A DNA stretch of 64,000 nucleotides from Bartonella raoultii. Its GTDB lineage: Bacteria; Pseudomonadota; Alphaproteobacteria; Rhizobiales; Rhizobiaceae. Below, piece by piece: positions 19,908 to 29,493 of the stretch. The stretch covers positions 162,578-226,577 of the forward strand of contig NZ_JAIFRO010000004.1 in the NCBI RefSeq assembly GCF_019659805.1, given 5' to 3'. Each line of letters begins with the position of its first letter. Within the stretch, counting starts at the first letter, position 1. A program made the position numbers and the translations under genes. The notes under the pieces were generated by a model. That model did not search any database. It was not told where the DNA came from and worked only from the letters and a program-made list of their open reading frames with translations.

Positions 19908-20771
19908 TCATACATTTTTCCATAAATCATAAAAGTGATGAAGAGGGCCTCGTCCTTTCCCTACTTGCAAATCACTTGAAGCAGATAACGCTCCATGCAA
20001 ATAATCTTTTGCTTGTTTAACAGCACAAACTAAAGGCTGTGTTGGCAACAAAGCTGCAATCGCAGCAGAAATCGTACAACCTGTACCATGATCATGAGTG
20101 GTTACAAGACGAGGAGCTTCAAGCATAATATGCTTTTCACAATCACAATAAAGATCCGGACTAGAACAATTGTTATTCTCCATATTTTCTTTAGCAAGAG
20201 TGCTCAAATGCCCACCTTTTAACAAAACAGCGTTACAACCAAGTGCCACAAGTTGTGGAGCATATCGGTACATAGCATTTAAAGACCATTGTACTTCATA
20301 TCCCAACAGCAAAGCTGCCTCTGGTAAATTCGGTGTAATCAAAGTTGCCATGGGAACAAGAACATCACGCATAACTTCAATCGCATCAGATGTTAAAAGA
20401 ACATCACCACTTTTTGCTACCATAACGGGATCAAAAACAATGAACCGCGCTTTATGATAAGCAAGACGTTCAGCAATAATCTGCGCAATCTGAGCATTTG
20501 CAACCATACCAATTTTAACAGCATCAACCTGAATATCTTCAAAAACAGCATCAATTTGATCAGCCACAAAAGAAGCGTCTAGTGCCTGAAAAGCCCGTAC
20601 CCCTTGTGTATTTTGTGCGACAACAGCTGTCACCACATTCATACCATAGGTTTTCATAGCTGAAAAAACTTTTAAATCCGCTTGCATTCCCGCACCACCA
20701 GAAGGGTCAGTACCAGCAATAGATAAAATCCGTGGAATAAAAACTTTCTCTTTGTTTTCTTGTGGTTTCAT
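19908..20771 (-). CDS. thiD: Hydroxymethylpyrimidine/phosphomethylpyrimidine kinase
   Basis: 287 residues from the ATG at 20771. It phosphorylates HMP and HMP-P to HMP-PP for thiamine synthesis or salvage. SIAGTDPSGGAGMQADLK is the ThiD signature, followed by VVTAVVAQNTQGV, VFDPVMVAKSG, and TTHDHGTGCTISAA, the anion-hole/catalytic GTGC motif. No TPP-riboswitch core is visible in the 140 bp upstream spacer, which it shares with the divergent plsC-like gene. Other thi genes are absent from this window. Confidence 0.93.
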   Translation of the reverse strand: MKPQENKEKVFIPRILSIAGTDPSGGAGMQADLKVFSAMKTYGMNVVTAVVAQNTQGVRAFQALDASFVADQIDAVFEDIQVDAVKIGMVANAQIAQIIAERLAYHKARFIVFDPVMVAKSGDVLLTSDAIEVMRDVLVPMATLITPNLPEAALLLGYEVQWSLNAMYRYAPQLVALGCNAVLLKGGHLSTLAKENMENNNCSSPDLYCDCEKHIMLEAPRLVTTHDHGTGCTISAAIAALLPTQPLVCAVKQAKDYLHGALSASSDLQVGKGRGPLHHFYDLWKNV

Positions 20772-20913
20772 CAACCTTTTTTCCTTATGTTTTTAAATAT
20801 CGGAAAATAGGTTCCCGAAAATAGAATTTTGAAAAAATATAAAGAAAGATGTTTTCTCATATAAATTACGTTATATATCTAGTCTTCTTATAAAGATAAA
20901 ATAGGAAAGTATA

Positions 20914-21702
20914 GTGCTAATCCTTCGTTCTCTTCTTTTTACCTTCGCTTTTTATACAACAACTTTTGTACAAATGATTCTTTACGCCCCTGTCTATTTT
21001 CTCATGCCACGCAAAAAAGCTTGGATTGTTCCAAAAACATGGGCACGTGTTACACTTTTTTTGCAAAAATACATTGCTGGTACAACTTATGAAATTGAAG
21101 GATTAGAAAACCTTCCCAAAGGAGCCTATATCATCGCTCCAAAACATCAATCTGCGTGGGAAACCTTTGGCCTTGTCCCCTATTTAGATGACCCTGCTCT
21201 CATTTTAAAGCGTGAACTAACATGGATTCCACTTTTTGGTTGGTATATGGCAAAAACGCAAATTATCCCCATTAACCGAACAACACCGATTAAAGCTTTA
21301 AAAACCATTATACAAAAAGCCAAAGAAAAAGTAAAACAAGGACGCCAAATTCTGATTTTTCCCGAAGGAACACGTCGGAATCCTGGTCAAAAACCAAATT
21401 ATAAATCAGGGATTGTTGCTCTCTACAATGAACTTGGTCTTCAAGTTGTCCCCATTGCACACAATGCTGGTTTATATTGGCCACGCGGTAATTTTCGCCG
21501 CTATCCTGGAACAATTCGTGTTCGCATTCTTCCCCCTATCGAAGCGGGTTTAAATAAACGTGATTTCCTAGATCAACTTGTTCAAAAAACAGAAAAAGCT
21601 TGCGATGAACTGCTTTTGCTAGCAGCTCAGGATCCTAACCCTCCACCTTTACCACCCAATGCTGTTAAAAAGCTCCCAAAACCAACGCTTTATGAAATAT
21701 GA
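20914..21702 (+). CDS. plsC: 1-acyl-sn-glycerol-3-phosphate acyltransferase (PlsC family)
   Basis: 262 residues with an N-terminal membrane segment (about 5-30). The acyltransferase motifs are present: KHQSAWET (motif I, where the HX4D aspartate is replaced by glutamate, as in many PlsC proteins) and LIFPEGTRRNPGQ (motif III). It makes phosphatidic acid in the inner membrane. The start is GTG at 20914 behind AGGAAAG. Downstream lies a weak A/T hairpin. Confidence 0.88.
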   Translation: MLILRSLLFTFAFYTTTFVQMILYAPVYFLMPRKKAWIVPKTWARVTLFLQKYIAGTTYEIEGLENLPKGAYIIAPKHQSAWETFGLVPYLDDPALILKRELTWIPLFGWYMAKTQIIPINRTTPIKALKTIIQKAKEKVKQGRQILIFPEGTRRNPGQKPNYKSGIVALYNELGLQVVPIAHNAGLYWPRGNFRRYPGTIRVRILPPIEAGLNKRDFLDQLVQKTEKACDELLLLAAQDPNPPPLPPNAVKKLPKPTLYEI

Positions 21703-22330
21703 TCTTAATTTATAAAAAGATTTCATCTTTTTGTATATTATACTAAAAACATCAAATATCGTAAATTTTTCTTATTCCAAATTGTCCTATTCAAAAATAA
21801 AGAACTTAAAAAAACTGAATATACTCCCTCCTCCTATGAGGAGTCTCTATGTAAAAGCAGGTACAACATTGAAAGTAAGAAAAAAGAATGATAGTATACA
21901 TTTTATACTTTTATAAAAATAAAAAGGGTAATGTATAATGAACTTATTCTACCCTTCAGAATATATCATTGAAAAATAGGCATAAGTAAAAGATGAGCCT
22001 TTTCTTTAAAGTAAATATATAAATAACTCATACAATTATAAAATGAAAAATGGAATCTTCATCCTTAACGTGCGCTTTTTTTGCAAGAGATATCAAGTTT
22101 CATGAAAAATACAGTGAGCAAACAAAAATGTGTGCTTTCATTTCTATTTAAATAAAACATCGCTTACAATCGCTTTAAAAACTGAAAGCCCAATGAAATG
22201 CATTTTCTCTGTAAAGAGAAGATATCACAATATTAACCATCTATCCTCTCTGTTCATGGACTAGAAAACATTGTGTACTACAATTAAAAGAATTCTAAAT
22301 AATTTATAACGAAAAATGGGGATTGATTGA
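21703..22330. other. AT-rich spacer, no gene seen
   Basis: About 630 bp between plsC and the D,D-carboxypeptidase gene. It contains an A/T hairpin at 21714-21732 and a perfect 6-bp-stem hairpin (CTCCTC, loop CTAT, GAGGAG) near 21826-21841. No gene is supportable. Confidence 0.45.
21714..21732 (+). terminator. Possible weak terminator after plsC
   Basis: An 8-bp stem AAAAAGAT/ATCTTTTT with loop TTC starts 12 bp after the plsC stop. The stem is almost entirely A-T, so it may not fold stably; only the downstream T-rich arm speaks for a terminator. Confidence 0.3.
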
Positions 22331-23443
22331 ATGCAGCGACTTTTTCATCATTTACTTTTATTATTCATTTTGAGTTTAACGAGTGTACCTGCTCTTGCAC
22401 AACCCTTTATTTCTGTTGATGTTGAAACAGGACGCATCTTAGCACATAATCAAGCCTTTAGACGTTGGTACCCTGCTTCCTTAACAAAATTAATGACAGC
22501 CTATATTATTTTTCGCGCCATGAATGCAGGAAAGATTTTACCCAATAAACGTATCACCATTAGTAAATATGCAGCAAAAGCTCCTGCGCTCCGTTCAGGC
22601 TATAAAGCAGGTTCTGTTCTTACACTTGATACAGCTTTAAGCATTACTTTAGTAAATTCTACCAACGATTTAGCGATTGCCATGAGTGAATCGATTGCTG
22701 GTTCCCAACAAGCTTTTGTGAAAAAAATGAATGCTGAGGCGCGACGCTTGGGCATGTTTGGAACCCATTTTGCCAATGCAAGTGGTTTACCAAACCCACA
22801 TAATTATTCCACAGCACGTGACATTGCTCTTTTAGCGGTTCAGATTCGTCGAGAATTTCCTCAATACGCCCATTATTTTTCTATTCCAGCGATTGATTTT
22901 ACTGAAAAACATAAAATTCAACCCAATTCAAATAATCTTATAGGACGTTTTAAAGGAATAGATGGGATGAAAACAGGCTTTATTTGTGCCTCTGGTTTTA
23001 ATCTTGTTGCCTCAGCCACCCGCAACAAACGCACAATTATTGCTGTTATTTTAGGGGCTAACAGTGTAAGTGAACGAGAAGAAAAAGCTGCACAATTACT
23101 TGAAATGGGATTTTTACATCAAGGATCCTCCCAATTAACCCTCAAGACACTAAAACCTTATGGGACCCAAATGACACAAGCAAGCGATATGCGACAACAA
23201 ACATGCACCACAGAGGCCATAAAAATGCATGCAAACTCCTATGATGAGCAAGGCAATATCATCCTCACTTCACCTTTCATTGCCCCTTCACCTTCAGCTT
23301 CTTCTCCTTTACCAGTGCAGCTTCTTTATGCACCAAAACAATATCAGAAAAAAGAAAAGTCACTTAAAAAATTCTACATTCCAATTCCACAAAAAAAACA
23401 AATCTTCCACCCCATGACAAAGGCTGCAAGACATCACCAATGA
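22331..23443 (+). CDS. D-alanyl-D-alanine carboxypeptidase family protein (PBP5/DacF-like)
   Basis: 370 residues with a signal peptide ending near ALAQP. The three penicillin-binding motifs are in order: SLTK (SxxK, about residue 51-54), STND (SxN, near 113) and KTG (near 218). It trims D-alanine from peptidoglycan stem peptides in the periplasm. The C-terminal part after the catalytic domain is short, low-complexity and rich in P, S and K, and lacks an evident PBP5_C domain or amphipathic anchor. It overlaps the cobW-like gene by ATGA and a GGGGA ribosome site precedes the ATG. Confidence 0.9.
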   Translation: MQRLFHHLLLLFILSLTSVPALAQPFISVDVETGRILAHNQAFRRWYPASLTKLMTAYIIFRAMNAGKILPNKRITISKYAAKAPALRSGYKAGSVLTLDTALSITLVNSTNDLAIAMSESIAGSQQAFVKKMNAEARRLGMFGTHFANASGLPNPHNYSTARDIALLAVQIRREFPQYAHYFSIPAIDFTEKHKIQPNSNNLIGRFKGIDGMKTGFICASGFNLVASATRNKRTIIAVILGANSVSEREEKAAQLLEMGFLHQGSSQLTLKTLKPYGTQMTQASDMRQQTCTTEAIKMHANSYDEQGNIILTSPFIAPSPSASSPLPVQLLYAPKQYQKKEKSLKKFYIPIPQKKQIFHPMTKAARHHQ

Positions 23444-24510
23444 TAAAGATGAAAACAAAGCGCATTCCTCTCACGCTTATTACAGGTTTTCTAGGCTCTG
23501 GCAAAACGACTTTGCTTAATCGTATACTGCGCGATCCGCTTTTGACTGATTGTGTAGTGATCATCAATGAATTTGGTGAAGTAAGTCTTGATCATCTTCT
23601 GGTTGAAAAAACCACAGAGGGAATTATAGAACTTGCAAATGGTTGCTTATGCTGCACTTTGCACAGTGATCTCATCGACACATTGATTGATTTAATTCAT
23701 CGCACACAAACAGGACATCTCAAAAAACTCAATCGCATTATTATTGAAACAACAGGAATAGCAGATCCAGCGCCTATTTTACAAGCTCTTCTAAGCCACC
23801 CTCTTTTCATGCAAACATTGTTCATTGATGATGTTCTTACAACATTTGATACATTAAGCCCACTTTCTGTCCTTAAACGCTATTCTGAAATACAAAAACA
23901 ATTAGCACTTGCTGACAAAATTATTCTCACCAAAACAGACCTTATTGATCCCAGAATACCTTCCAAGACAGTTATTAATACACTCAAAACCATTAATCCC
24001 ACGGCACAAATTATTGATGTTCATTCTGACCATTGCAACTCCAATATACTCACTAGTAAAATTTTCTGGGATCAAAAAGAAGAAAATACGCCAATAAAAC
24101 AATGGCTTGCTCTTTCATCGCACAATCACGCTCCTCATAAGACCATTCGTACCTTTTCGCTAGATTTTGAAAAGCCAATCGCTTATGCTACTCTTGTAGC
24201 TTTTTTAGATCTCCTACAAGACCTTTATGGAGAAAAAATTTTACGTATTAAAGCAATAATCGCATTAGAGGATGACCCGCATCGCCCTCTTATATTACAC
24301 GGTGTACAAACATTTTTTCACCCGCCCATAAGATTTCCAGCTTGGCCAAAAGGAATTACAAAAACGCGCTTTATCATTATTACTGATAGTATTGAAGAAG
24401 AAGCAATACAAAAGCTCTTTAATGCTTTTTTTAATAAACCAGCAATAGATACCGCAGATAGAGCAGCTCTCTTAGACAATCCTTTGATCATTCCAGGAAC
24501 AAAGTTTTAA
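23440..24510 (+). CDS. CobW/COG0523 family GTP-binding protein
   Basis: 356 residues. Walker A is GFLGSGKTT, the metal-binding motif is GCLCC preceded by ELAN, and the guanine-specificity motif is TKTD. The C-terminal CobW_C domain contains the HGVQ-like region near residue 290. These GTPases insert or deliver metals such as zinc, cobalt or iron; there is no histidine-rich tail here and no cobalamin gene nearby, so a zinc-related role is only a guess. It is translationally coupled to the upstream D,D-carboxypeptidase gene by a 4-bp overlap. Confidence 0.9.
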   Translation: MIKMKTKRIPLTLITGFLGSGKTTLLNRILRDPLLTDCVVIINEFGEVSLDHLLVEKTTEGIIELANGCLCCTLHSDLIDTLIDLIHRTQTGHLKKLNRIIIETTGIADPAPILQALLSHPLFMQTLFIDDVLTTFDTLSPLSVLKRYSEIQKQLALADKIILTKTDLIDPRIPSKTVINTLKTINPTAQIIDVHSDHCNSNILTSKIFWDQKEENTPIKQWLALSSHNHAPHKTIRTFSLDFEKPIAYATLVAFLDLLQDLYGEKILRIKAIIALEDDPHRPLILHGVQTFFHPPIRFPAWPKGITKTRFIIITDSIEEEAIQKLFNAFFNKPAIDTADRAALLDNPLIIPGTKF

Positions 24511-24671
24511 TTTTCTTGCTCTTTTTAAGATATGAAAATTTCGTAATAAATATTATTACTGAATTTTAAACATACTTTTTATATCTCATCATAAAGGTAC
24601 AACATTTCTTTACAAAGAGAACAAAGTCTTTAGCAAAAAGTAAAGGAATTTTTCTTATGCTGAAATCATTT

Positions 24672-25421
24672 TCACGGCATAAGAGATACTGAAGTTTTAT
24701 TAATTTTATGATTGAAAACATAACGTTTTTCATAAACATCAACCGTTGGAGGCTTACGATTTTCTTCAAATAAATCATAACCTTCCTTAAGCATAACCCA
24801 AAACGGATAATGAGGATCCATGCTATAACGTGCCATGTTATCATCAGTCATACGGAAAGGAAAAGCCTGTAATTGAAACTCTCTTTGTCCCCCTTTAAAA
24901 GCATCTCGAGCAAAAGCATAAATTTCTGCCATATTTTTATCACTCATAGAATAACAACCAGCAGAAAAGCAAGAGCCGTGCACCATAAGATTGCTTCCTG
25001 TGCGACCATTTACCTGATCATAAAGGTTTGGAAATCCTATATTAAAAGAAAGATAATATTTTGAATAAGGATTCATTTGTTCCGCACGTACAGTATAAAA
25101 ACCTTCTGGTGTTTGAAAATCGCCTTCCTTATATTTAGGTCCAAGTTTCCCCGACCATTTACAAATACCATAGCGCGCTACAAGTACAAACTTTCCAGAA
25201 CGAGACTGCTTCCAAACTTCTGCAACATTTTCTTGCTTAAAAAAACGCATCATGATTGGTGCATAGGGATCAATATTGTACACAATCATTCTATTTTGGA
25301 TTTCTTGCGGAAGTGGTTGTTCAACTTTAGCGCGAATAGAAGCAGGCAATCTTGTTTCGCATGCCGTCAATATTCCCATTACAAACAAAACACATACAGC
25401 GAAGAATCCTTTAAATGTCAT
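24672..25421 (-). CDS. L,D-transpeptidase family lipoprotein (YafK-like)
   Basis: 249 residues from the ATG at 25421, chosen because it opens directly on a lipoprotein signal: hydrophobic core then GILTACE. A longer frame (to 25520) would overlap accA and add no signal. The YkuD domain carries MVHGSCFSAGCYSMSD, with His and the catalytic Cys in the YafK-type arrangement rather than the usual SHGCVR. In E. coli the YafK (DpaA) type removes Braun's lipoprotein from peptidoglycan; a related cross-link editing role is inferred. It is downstream of accA on the same strand. Confidence 0.85.
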   Translation of the reverse strand: MTFKGFFAVCVLFVMGILTACETRLPASIRAKVEQPLPQEIQNRMIVYNIDPYAPIMMRFFKQENVAEVWKQSRSGKFVLVARYGICKWSGKLGPKYKEGDFQTPEGFYTVRAEQMNPYSKYYLSFNIGFPNLYDQVNGRTGSNLMVHGSCFSAGCYSMSDKNMAEIYAFARDAFKGGQREFQLQAFPFRMTDDNMARYSMDPHYPFWVMLKEGYDLFEENRKPPTVDVYEKRYVFNHKINKTSVSLMP

Positions 25422-25458
25422 TGAATACAACTCCAATCCATACTTCACAACACATATA

Positions 25459-26415
25459 TTATGCAAGAGAGCGACCAATTTGAAGATATTTTTCCCAACG
25501 TTCTTGCTTAAGAACTTCACCTTCTTTTCCAGCCATCTCCTCTAAAGCTTCTGAGATAATATCACCCGTTGCATCAATCACAGTTTCTTTACCTCGATGT
25601 GCTCCTCCTATAGGTTCAGGAATAATACCATCAATAATTTTCAACCGATACAAATCTTGAGCAGTAATACGCATATTCATTGCAGCATCTTTTGCACGTG
25701 TTGGATCACGCCATAAAATGGAAGCTGCTCCTTCTGGAGAAATAACAGAATAAATCGCATGCTCCAACATATAAACTTTATTTGCAGCTGCAATTGCTAT
25801 CGCTCCACCAGAACCACCTTCTCCAATAACAACCGATACAATAGGAACTTTTAAGCGCAAAGTTGTAGCAGTTGATTGAGCAATTGCTTCTGCTTGACCG
25901 CGTTCTTCAGCGCTCACACCAGGATAAGCACCTGCTGTATCCACAAAAGTAATAAGTGGCAAACCAAAACGATCAGCCATTTCCATAATCCGTACAGCTT
26001 TACGATACCCTTCTGGACGTGCAGAACCAAAATTATAGCGCAAACGTGTTTGCGTATCGTGGCCTTTTTCCTGCCCTATGTACGCAACAGCTTCTCCTTT
26101 AAAGCGTGCAAACCCAGCTTGAATAGCCTCATCTTCAGCAAATTTACGATCTCCTGCCAAGGGTGTAACATCACGTAATAATTTTTCAGAATAATCCATA
26201 AAATGGGGGCGATCAGGATGACGAGCAACCTGTGTTTTTTGCCACGGAGATAATTTTTTATAAAGATCACGCAATGCCGTTTTGGAACGCACTTCAAGAC
26301 GCGCGATCTCATCACTCATATCAAGGCTACCTTCTTCTTCAGCAATCTTTTTTAACTCAAGGATTTTTCCATCAAGATCAGCAACTGGTTTTTCAAAATC
26401 AAGATAATTATACAT
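25459..26415 (-). CDS. accA: Acetyl-CoA carboxylase carboxyltransferase subunit alpha
   Basis: 318 residues from the ATG at 26415 (a TTG three codons upstream is less likely); this is the standard AccA length. With AccD it transfers the carboxyl group from biotin to acetyl-CoA, the first step of fatty-acid synthesis. MYNYLDFEKP, the RPHFMDY region, TFVDTAGAYPG and the oxyanion-hole stretch IGEGGSGGAIAI are all present, as is the C-terminal DPTRAKDAA. The neighbourhood (xerD upstream, L,D-transpeptidase downstream) matches related genomes. Confidence 0.95.
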   Translation of the reverse strand: MYNYLDFEKPVADLDGKILELKKIAEEEGSLDMSDEIARLEVRSKTALRDLYKKLSPWQKTQVARHPDRPHFMDYSEKLLRDVTPLAGDRKFAEDEAIQAGFARFKGEAVAYIGQEKGHDTQTRLRYNFGSARPEGYRKAVRIMEMADRFGLPLITFVDTAGAYPGVSAEERGQAEAIAQSTATTLRLKVPIVSVVIGEGGSGGAIAIAAANKVYMLEHAIYSVISPEGAASILWRDPTRAKDAAMNMRITAQDLYRLKIIDGIIPEPIGGAHRGKETVIDATGDIISEALEEMAGKEGEVLKQERWEKYLQIGRSLA

Positions 26416-26493
26416 TCTACTCAACTCATTTTATATTATTTATACATTTCTCATTCACCTTATAAAGCAATTTTCAAAAACATCACCTTTTCT

Positions 26494-27432
26494 TTACGGA
26501 GCTTTCTGCTCATCAACAAGAGGGTGATGTTCATTAACCAAACGATAGAGTCCAGCTTCCAATACATGTGTATAAATCTGAGTCGTCGCAATATCAGAAT
26601 GCCCTAACAAATATTGAACAGCACGCAAATCGGCCCCATTCTGCAAGAGATGACTGGCAAAAGCATGACGTAACACATGGGGAGAAAAATTACGACTTTC
26701 TATCCCTGCTCTTTTAGCGAGACCTTTTAATTCCCGTGCAACCAATTGACGAGCAATATATCCTGTCTCTGAACGCGCAGGAAAAAGATAAGGGCTCGCT
26801 GCATCCTTTCCCTGATTACGTAAATTTAACCATTGCGAAAGAACCTGACATGCTTTTTTTGACAGCAGCACTATTCGTTCTTTTTTACCCTTACCGCGAA
26901 CCAAAATACTGTATTTTTTTCCCTGAACAGCTTGCAACGGCAAACTGACCAATTCACTGATACGCAACCCTGTTGCATAAAGCATTTCACTCAACAGCTG
27001 AAGACGCAACGCACGAAAATAATCTCTAGACCCATATTCTGCTTGGTTCACCTCTAACTGAGCCAAATCAAGCAGTTTTATCACTGCATTTTCACTGACA
27101 ATTTTCGGTAAAGAGTGCCCCAGACGAGGAGTATCGATATCGTCGGAAGGGTCATCTTTTCTCAATCCTTCTGCATAAAGAAACTGATAAAATTGACGAA
27201 AAGTTGATAAACGACGCGCTTGTGAAGACGCAGAAAAACCCAAAGTATGCATAAGTGATAAAAGATCAATTAAATCTTTTTTTTGTGCTGAAACAAGCGA
27301 AATAGAGCGCGAAGATAACGCCTCTTGTGCCCACTGCAAGTCATGCTGATAAGCATCAAGCGTATGAGCAGAAGCCCCCCGCTCCGCACTCATCATCTCA
27401 ATAAAATGATCTATCACAGCTTCATTTTTCAT
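26494..27432 (-). CDS. xerD: Tyrosine recombinase XerD
   Basis: 312 residues. The N-terminal SAM-like domain covers about 1-95 and the catalytic domain follows. The catalytic set is visible: R in ATGLRISEL, K in the beta-hairpin GKGKKER, HxxR in SPHVLRHAFASHLL, H in LGHSDIATTQIYTHV, and the nucleophile Tyr in the same stretch. It resolves chromosome dimers at dif with XerC. The standard aroB-aroK-xerD neighbourhood argues for the housekeeping recombinase and not a phage integrase. Confidence 0.93.
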   Translation of the reverse strand: MKNEAVIDHFIEMMSAERGASAHTLDAYQHDLQWAQEALSSRSISLVSAQKKDLIDLLSLMHTLGFSASSQARRLSTFRQFYQFLYAEGLRKDDPSDDIDTPRLGHSLPKIVSENAVIKLLDLAQLEVNQAEYGSRDYFRALRLQLLSEMLYATGLRISELVSLPLQAVQGKKYSILVRGKGKKERIVLLSKKACQVLSQWLNLRNQGKDAASPYLFPARSETGYIARQLVARELKGLAKRAGIESRNFSPHVLRHAFASHLLQNGADLRAVQYLLGHSDIATTQIYTHVLEAGLYRLVNEHHPLVDEQKAP

Positions 27433-27433
27433 G

Positions 27434-27594
27434 TTATTGATTCTCCTTTGAAGAAAAATTTAATGAATCCAAGGGGACATCAATAGACATATCTACAGTT
27501 ACTGGTTTAACCCACACCACAAGAGCAACCATTATACTGCAAAGAATAACAAACAAAACGCAAAGAATCATTAAAAGTCTGGTCAATGTTGGCA
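27434..27594 (-). pseudogene. Small membrane-protein gene with an apparent frameshift
   Basis: From the ATG at 27594 the frame reads PTLTRLLMILCVLFVILAV and stops at 27532-27534. Shifting by one base, an open run continues from 27532 as VALVVWVKPVTVDMSIDVPL and ends at the TAA at 27434. Joined, the two halves give a roughly 53-residue protein with one membrane segment and a short periplasmic tail containing WVKP, the kind of small protein that rhizobia have between aroK and xerD (recalled family knowledge, not searched). Either one base has been lost or the second half is translated alone (32 residues) from 27532. Confidence 0.55.
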
Positions 27595-27676
27595 TAAGAT
27601 AATACGGTATTCAAAAATATATTTTTTCTTATTATGCCTTATAAAGATTAACAGGAATTGACTTTAAAGCAGATAA

Positions 27677-28324
27677 ATGTCGAAAAAAGCTATGAACAAT
27701 TCTCAACCTCAACAAATGCTGATATCACAAGTAAAGCATCAACTCTTATCATCTCATGATAAACGCGCCCTTGTCTTTGTTGGGTTGATGGGCGCTGGAA
27801 AATCCGTGATCGGAAAACGTGTTGCAACCTTGCTGCATTTACCTTTTTATGACTCTGATCACGAAGTAGAAAAAGCAGCACAAATGACCATCACTGAATT
27901 TTTTAAAATGTATGGTGAACCAGAATTCCGTACGCTTGAACAGCGTATTATTCTGAATCTCATTCAAAAAGCTCCTCTTGTTTTAGCAACCGGTGGTGGA
28001 GCCTATATAAATAAAAATATACGAAAAGCTATACATCAACATGGCATTTCTATCTGGCTTAAAGCTGATCTTGAAATCCTTATGAAACGTGTCTCAAAGC
28101 GTCCCACACGCCCGCTTCTTCAAACAGAAAATCCTAAAGAAACCATGCAAAAACTTATGGAACAACGTTATCCTATCTATGCAAAAGCAAACGTAACGAT
28201 TACCTCCCATAAAGAAAGCCGCAATACCGTAGCACAAAATGTTATACGGTCTTTACAACACTATTTTTCTACAGAAAATACAAACAGAAAGAACAAGCAT
28301 GAATGCCAAGATCGTTACTGTTAA
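27677..28324 (+). CDS. aroK: Shikimate kinase
   Basis: 215 residues with about 28 extra at the N-terminus relative to E. coli AroK, as is common in rhizobia. Walker A is GLMGAGKS, the shikimate/Mg motif is DSDHEVE, then GEPEFRTLE, the GGGA motif in LATGGGAYI, and the lid arginines in RPTRPLL. It phosphorylates shikimate in the chorismate pathway. It is divergent from the small membrane protein/xerD genes, and its 3' end overlaps aroB by 26 bp. Confidence 0.93.
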   Translation: MSKKAMNNSQPQQMLISQVKHQLLSSHDKRALVFVGLMGAGKSVIGKRVATLLHLPFYDSDHEVEKAAQMTITEFFKMYGEPEFRTLEQRIILNLIQKAPLVLATGGGAYINKNIRKAIHQHGISIWLKADLEILMKRVSKRPTRPLLQTENPKETMQKLMEQRYPIYAKANVTITSHKESRNTVAQNVIRSLQHYFSTENTNRKNKHECQDRYC

Positions 28325-29432
28325 ACTGGACAAACACAGCTATGATATCATCATTGGCCCTGATCTCATCGAGCAAGCTGCTTTACAGCTTAAGCATTCT
28401 CTGCACAAACAAGATTTTCATCAGATACGTTTAGCAATTGTAACCGATACAAATGTTGCTTCCCTCCATTTAGGTCCTTTACAAGAAAAATTAACAAAAA
28501 ATAAAATTCATACTGTTCCAATAATTATAGAAGCAGGAGAACAATCAAAATCACTTTCGACTCTACAGACTGTCATAGATAAAGTTCTTGCAGCACGTCT
28601 AGAAAGAGGTGATTGTGTTATTGCTTTTGGTGGTGGTGTCGTTGGCGATTTAGCAGGATTTGCTGCAAGTATTATACGCCGTGGCATGAATTTCATTCAG
28701 ATGCCCACAACACTTCTCGCGCAAATTGACTCTTCTGTTGGAGGCAAAACGGGCATTAATAGCCAATATGGTAAAAATCTTATTGGTTCTTTTTATCAAC
28801 CACGATGTGTTATTGCTGATACATGTGTTCTTGATACCCTTCCCGCACGTGAATTTCGCGCAGGTTATGCAGAAATGGTCAAATATGGTCTCATTAATCA
28901 ACCTGATTTTTTTGAATGGCTTGAAAAAAATGGAAAAGACGTTTTTTCTAATGGTCCTATACGCACACAAGCCATTATGCGTTCATGTCAATTCAAGGCC
29001 GATATTGTAGCACGTGATGAATATGAAACCGGAGAACGTGCACTCTTAAATCTTGGTCATACATTTGGACATATGCTTGAAACAGCCACCGCCTATGATT
29101 CAAAACGTTTAATCCACGGTGAAGCTGTAGCAATTGGGATGATTTTAGCCCATCAATTTTCCGCACAATTAAATTTAATAGATCCCATACTCACACAGCG
29201 TATAAAAGCACACTTTAAATCCATAGGATTACCCACAAAGCTACAAGACATCCCCGGCCAACTGCCAGATGCAGCAACCTTAATGTCTCTCATTTTCCAG
29301 GATAAAAAAGTTTCACAAAACAATCTGATTTTCATCTTAACACGTGGACTTGGCCAATCATTTATTGCAAAAAATGTTTCACCAGACGCAGTTTTGTCGT
29401 TTCTGAAACAAAAATTAGCGAAAATTCGTTAA
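28299..29432 (+). CDS. aroB: 3-dehydroquinate synthase
   Basis: 377 residues from the ATG at 28299 ([10 protein letters not shown]), the normal start; longer readings into aroK are unlikely. It makes 3-dehydroquinate from DAHP. NAD-binding [19 protein letters not shown], the [21 protein letters not shown] signature, the metal ligand regions [13 protein letters not shown] and HGEAVAIGM are all intact. The 26-bp overlap with aroK suggests translational coupling. Confidence 0.95.
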   Translation: MNAKIVTVKLDKHSYDIIIGPDLIEQAALQLKHSLHKQDFHQIRLAIVTDTNVASLHLGPLQEKLTKNKIHTVPIIIEAGEQSKSLSTLQTVIDKVLAARLERGDCVIAFGGGVVGDLAGFAASIIRRGMNFIQMPTTLLAQIDSSVGGKTGINSQYGKNLIGSFYQPRCVIADTCVLDTLPAREFRAGYAEMVKYGLINQPDFFEWLEKNGKDVFSNGPIRTQAIMRSCQFKADIVARDEYETGERALLNLGHTFGHMLETATAYDSKRLIHGEAVAIGMILAHQFSAQLNLIDPILTQRIKAHFKSIGLPTKLQDIPGQLPDAATLMSLIFQDKKVSQNNLIFILTRGLGQSFIAKNVSPDAVLSFLKQKLAKIR

Positions 29433-29493
29433 TTCATATTGAATATAATTGATTCGTTTTTATACTTCTATTAAAGAAAACAAATATGATGAT

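Noticed and set aside
20772..20913. TPP riboswitch ahead of thiD
   Set aside because: No CTGAGA core or matching paired elements are visible in the spacer on the thiD strand.
24543..24559. Palindrome GTAATAAATATTATTAC after the CobW gene as a terminator
   Set aside because: The stem is entirely A-T except its ends and no T run follows, so it is not a convincing terminator.
25422..25520. N-terminal extension of the L,D-transpeptidase
   Set aside because: It would overlap accA and place the lipoprotein signal internally; the ATG at 25421 starts the signal directly.
26494..27432. Phage or island integrase
   Set aside because: The protein and the aroK/aroB neighbourhood fit the housekeeping XerD.
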